A stretch of DNA of 14,819 bases from contig DCYK01000015.1 of assembly GCA_002331045.1 (NCBI GenBank), forward strand, positions 1 through 14,819. Direction: 5' to 3'. This DNA comes from Candidatus Saccharibacteria bacterium UBA2112. GTDB taxonomy: Bacteria > Patescibacteriota > Saccharimonadia > Saccharimonadales > Saccharimonadaceae. This document shows positions 12,563-14,819 of the stretch, one piece after another; within the stretch, counting starts at the first letter, position 1; every line of letters begins with the position of its first letter. A program made the position numbers and the translations under genes. The notes beneath the pieces were generated by a model. It was not told the DNA's origin, ran no database searches, and was given only the letters and a program-made list of their open reading frames with translations.

Positions 12563-13786
12563 ATGCCCGTATTTGAATACATTGCCATATCTGACACAAC
12601 AGAAAAATCAACCAAAGGCACATTAAGTGCCAATGATAAAGCCGCTGCCGTTGAGGCACTAAAGAAACAGCATCTTCGAGCAGTAAGTGTAACTCCTGCA
12701 AAGAAGAAATCATCGGGTCTTTCGTTTCTCCAGTCAAAGAAAGTAAAATCTGATGACCTCGTTATTTTCACGCGCCAGCTTAGTGCCATGATTGGTGCTG
12801 GTGTTCCTCTGCTAAGAGCACTTAGCTCCCTCGAGCAACACGCGGAAAGTCCGGCCCTCAAAGCAATCCTTGTCGATATTATCGATAGTGTCCAAGGAGG
12901 CTCAGGTTTTGGCGATGCGCTCGCAAAGCACCCAGACACTTTTAGCGATATTTACGTTAATATGGTCCGCGCCGGTGAAGCCGCAGGCATTCTAGATGAT
13001 ATCCTTAAACGACTCGCTATCCAGCAAGAAAAGAGTGCAACGATACGCAAAAAGGTAAAAAGTGCCATGACGTATCCAATGGTCCTCCTTGTTATTACTG
13101 TATTGGCGTTTTTTGGATTGATGTTATTCGTCATTCCGCAAATTGGTGATATTCTCAAGGGACTTGGCGGTGAAGACGCAGAACTGCCCGTACTCACCCA
13201 ATTCATGCTTGCACTCAGCGGCTTTATCATTAGTTTTTGGTATATCATCATCCCTGTATTTATCGCTGGCGTTATTGGTTTCTTGCGCTATATCAAAACC
13301 CCAACTGGCCGGAAGATTTTTCACCAGTTTATTCTCAAGGTTCCTGCCGTCGGTCCGATTATCAGAAAAGTAGTTGTCGCGCGCTTTGCCCGTACCTTCT
13401 CGGCACTTATCGGCGCTGGTGTATCGATCATTGAGTCAATGACGATTACCGCACATGCTCTTGGTAATACCGTATATGAGCAGGCCATGCTCGATGCTGT
13501 CGACAGGGTAAAAAATGGCGAACAGTTATCGCATGTTATCGATCAGAACCCTCTCTATCCATCAATCGTCGCTCAAATGCTCTCGGTCGGTGAGGAGACT
13601 GGTCAGACTGAAACCGTCCTCGTTAAGGTTGCGGATTTTTATGATGAAGAGGTCGATACCGCAATCGGTAGCGTCAGTTCAATTATTGAGCCTGTTATGA
13701 TCGTGCTGATGGGCGGTATGGTCGGCCTGATTGCCGCAAGCGTCATGGGTCCAATCGCAGGACTGGCACAAAATATTCAAGGGTAG
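12563..13786 (+). CDS. pilC: Type IV pilus inner-membrane platform protein PilC
   Basis: PilC is the polytopic platform on which the PilB motor acts. The 407-residue length and layout match the GspF/PilC family: N-terminal MPVFEYIAISDTTEKSTKGTL-type segment, two T2SSF repeats (about 67-190 and 272-395) with the signatures FTRQLSAMIGAGVPLLRAL (69-87) and FARTFSALIGAGVSIIES (275-292), and three membrane helices (about 172-192, 215-240, 373-396). GEETGQTE (343-350) is a family mark. ATG 12563 has AAAGGA seven bases before it and lies three bases after pilB. No pilT-type retraction ATPase sits between pilB and pilC, where many genomes have it. No terminator is seen before pilM. Confidence 0.95.
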   Translation: MPVFEYIAISDTTEKSTKGTLSANDKAAAVEALKKQHLRAVSVTPAKKKSSGLSFLQSKKVKSDDLVIFTRQLSAMIGAGVPLLRALSSLEQHAESPALKAILVDIIDSVQGGSGFGDALAKHPDTFSDIYVNMVRAGEAAGILDDILKRLAIQQEKSATIRKKVKSAMTYPMVLLVITVLAFFGLMLFVIPQIGDILKGLGGEDAELPVLTQFMLALSGFIISFWYIIIPVFIAGVIGFLRYIKTPTGRKIFHQFILKVPAVGPIIRKVVVARFARTFSALIGAGVSIIESMTITAHALGNTVYEQAMLDAVDRVKNGEQLSHVIDQNPLYPSIVAQMLSVGEETGQTETVLVKVADFYDEEVDTAIGSVSSIIEPVMIVLMGGMVGLIAASVMGPIAGLAQNIQG

Positions 13787-13816
13787 GGACCTATACTAGG
13801 AGCATAAGTATTTTCA

Positions 13817-13825
13817 TGATACAAT
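13817..13825 (+). promoter_or_regulatory. Extended -10 box before pilM
   Basis: TGATACAAT matches the extended -10 pattern TGnTATAAT with one mismatch. It lies in the 65-base gap after pilC and would start transcription near 13832, about 20 bases before pilM. It could be a secondary promoter inside the pil operon. Confidence 0.45.
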
Positions 13826-13851
13826 AACAGCTAAGTAACCCCGTGGGCATC

Positions 13852-14819
13852 ATGACAAAGTTATTCTACAAAGACAAACCACTCATTGGACTCGATATCG
13901 GTAGTACCGACATGAAAGTGATGTCTATTGATCTCGAGAAGCAGTTCGTCACAGGCTATGGTGTTATCGATCTTGATCCCTTACAGATTCGCAAGGCATT
14001 TGATGATAACAATGACTACCTCCTCAAGAACCTGCGGACATTGCTTGAAAACAAACTCGTCGGCAATCTTATTAGTGACAGAGTTGTTATAGGCATTCCA
14101 ACCTCACGAACATTCTCGCGTACATTCACCGTTCCTGCAGATTCAGAAAAAACACTCGACGATGCTGTAGCCATAGAGGTAGGTCAGTATATTCCCCTTC
14201 CTATGTCTCTGCTATACATTGATTACGAAATTATCGAACGCAACGAGAAGGTACTGACTGTCATCATGAGTGCAGTGCCCCGAAAACTTGTTGATAACAC
14301 TCTTGCAGCATGCGAGTCACTCGGATTGTCAGCGACAGTTGTCGAGCCGGCCATCAATGCTGTCGCAAGAGTTCTTAAGACCAATGAGCGCGGCTATCTT
14401 CCTACAGTCATCGTTGACATTGGTGCTGCAAATACCGATATTGGCGTTCTCGATGGCTCTGTGCGTATCACTGGCGGTATCACTACTGGCGGCAACACTT
14501 TTACGCTTGATATCGCAAAGAAACTTGGTGTCACGCTCGAAAACGCCCATCAACTAAAAGTCCTCAATGGTCTTGCACCAGGTCCAAAGCAAGCAAAACT
14601 CACCGCTGCGCTTCGTCCAGCCCTCCGTAATATAATGACCGAAACCAGGAAAGTCATCCGCTACTACAATGAACGCCTCTCTAATGATCGTCGACTTGAA
14701 CAAATCCTTATTGTAGGCAGTGGTAGTAATGTACCGGGTATTGGTGATTTCTTTACGAATGAACTTGTCATGCCAGCGCGTACAGCAAATCCATGGCAGG
14801 ACCTTAACTTCGGTGAACT
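13852..14819 (+). CDS. pilM: Type IV pilus assembly protein PilM, 3' end outside window
   Basis: The visible 322 residues show the actin-like fold of PilM, which binds the N-terminal tail of PilN and links the pilus motor to the periplasmic-side complex. Phosphate-binding motifs are LIGLDIGSTDMKV (11-23) and VIVDIGAANTDIGVLDG (186-202), and an adenosine-type motif is ILIVGSGSNVPGIG (285-298). EVGQYIPLP (109-117) and AINAVARVL (168-175) are family-like. The gene runs off the right edge with no stop, probably close to complete given the usual length near 350. The start is not certain: ATG 13852 lacks a Shine-Dalgarno site and GTG 13843 is in frame. It follows pilC by 65 bases with its own possible promoter; pilN and pilO would be expected next. 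Confidence 0.92.
   Translation, partial: MTKLFYKDKPLIGLDIGSTDMKVMSIDLEKQFVTGYGVIDLDPLQIRKAFDDNNDYLLKNLRTLLENKLVGNLISDRVVIGIPTSRTFSRTFTVPADSEKTLDDAVAIEVGQYIPLPMSLLYIDYEIIERNEKVLTVIMSAVPRKLVDNTLAACESLGLSATVVEPAINAVARVLKTNERGYLPTVIVDIGAANTDIGVLDGSVRITGGITTGGNTFTLDIAKKLGVTLENAHQLKVLNGLAPGPKQAKLTAALRPALRNIMTETRKVIRYYNERLSNDRRLEQILIVGSGSNVPGIGDFFTNELVMPARTANPWQDLNFGE

Noticed and set aside
12409..12939. A 176-aa frame on the minus strand
   Set aside because: It is antisense to the pilB end and pilC start, both certain genes, and has no promoter, ribosome site or family motif.
13787..13851. A terminator between pilC and pilM
   Set aside because: Only a four-base CCTA/TAGG stem without a T run is present, too weak to call.

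Overview
The window looks like chromosomal sequence from a reduced-genome bacterium of the candidate phyla radiation (Patescibacteria), most likely a Candidatus Saccharibacteria (TM7) lineage. The reasons are the content and style: a MurT/GatD pair for lipid II amidation, a compact pilB-pilC-pilM cluster, RNase Y, a tsaE-tsaB pair whose TsaB is about half the usual length, tight packing with overlapping genes, and several promoters that sit almost on the start codon. TGA is used as a stop (murT) and Trp codons are TGG, so the UGA-recoded lineages (Gracilibacteria/SR1) are excluded. The phylum call is inference from gene content, not from a search.

Layout. 1-2122 (minus): a two-gene unit, a 125-aa membrane protein followed by a membrane-anchored ClpC-like double AAA+ ATPase that runs off the left edge. 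Its first ATPase ring looks catalytically dead. 2168-4176 (plus): murT-gatD, divergent from that unit. 4173-5034 (minus): bcp peroxiredoxin and a Nudix hydrolase, overlapping. 5113-6618 (plus): a polytopic GT-C-like membrane protein. 6626-7069 (minus): a GtrA-family membrane protein. 7141-7216 (plus): tRNA-Pro(TGG), followed by a terminator and then a short palindrome-rich block that ends in a second copy of the tRNA 3' end. 7459-9706 (minus): rny (RNase Y) followed by a stand-alone class I glutamine amidotransferase. 9851-10685 (minus): tsaE-tsaB (t6A modification of tRNA). 10769 to the right edge (plus): pilB-pilC-pilM, the motor ATPase, platform protein and PilM of a type IV pilus, with pilM cut by the window.

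How the genes work together. Three themes stand out: cell envelope (MurT/GatD amidates the peptidoglycan precursor; the GT-C-like protein and GtrA probably build or move surface glycans; the Pil proteins build a pilus, which in Saccharibacteria is linked to attachment to and movement on host bacteria), translation and RNA (tRNA-Pro, TsaE/TsaB, RNase Y), and protein or metabolite quality control (Clp-like ATPase, Bcp, Nudix).

The most unusual signals are: (i) repeated placement of a TATAAT-like -10 box 6-11 bases before the start codon of first genes, while downstream genes keep Shine-Dalgarno sites, suggesting widespread leaderless mRNAs; (ii) a tRNA-Pro in which the near-universal G19-C56 tertiary pair is replaced by A19-U56; (iii) the palindromic block with direct and inverted tRNA-derived pieces behind it; (iv) a degenerate first AAA+ domain in the Clp-like protein; and (v) loss of the expected four-cysteine zinc sites in both MurT and PilB. 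There is no CRISPR array, recognisable transposase, integrase or defence gene, and no stretch over 300 bases lacks a gene; the longest is 7217-7458.
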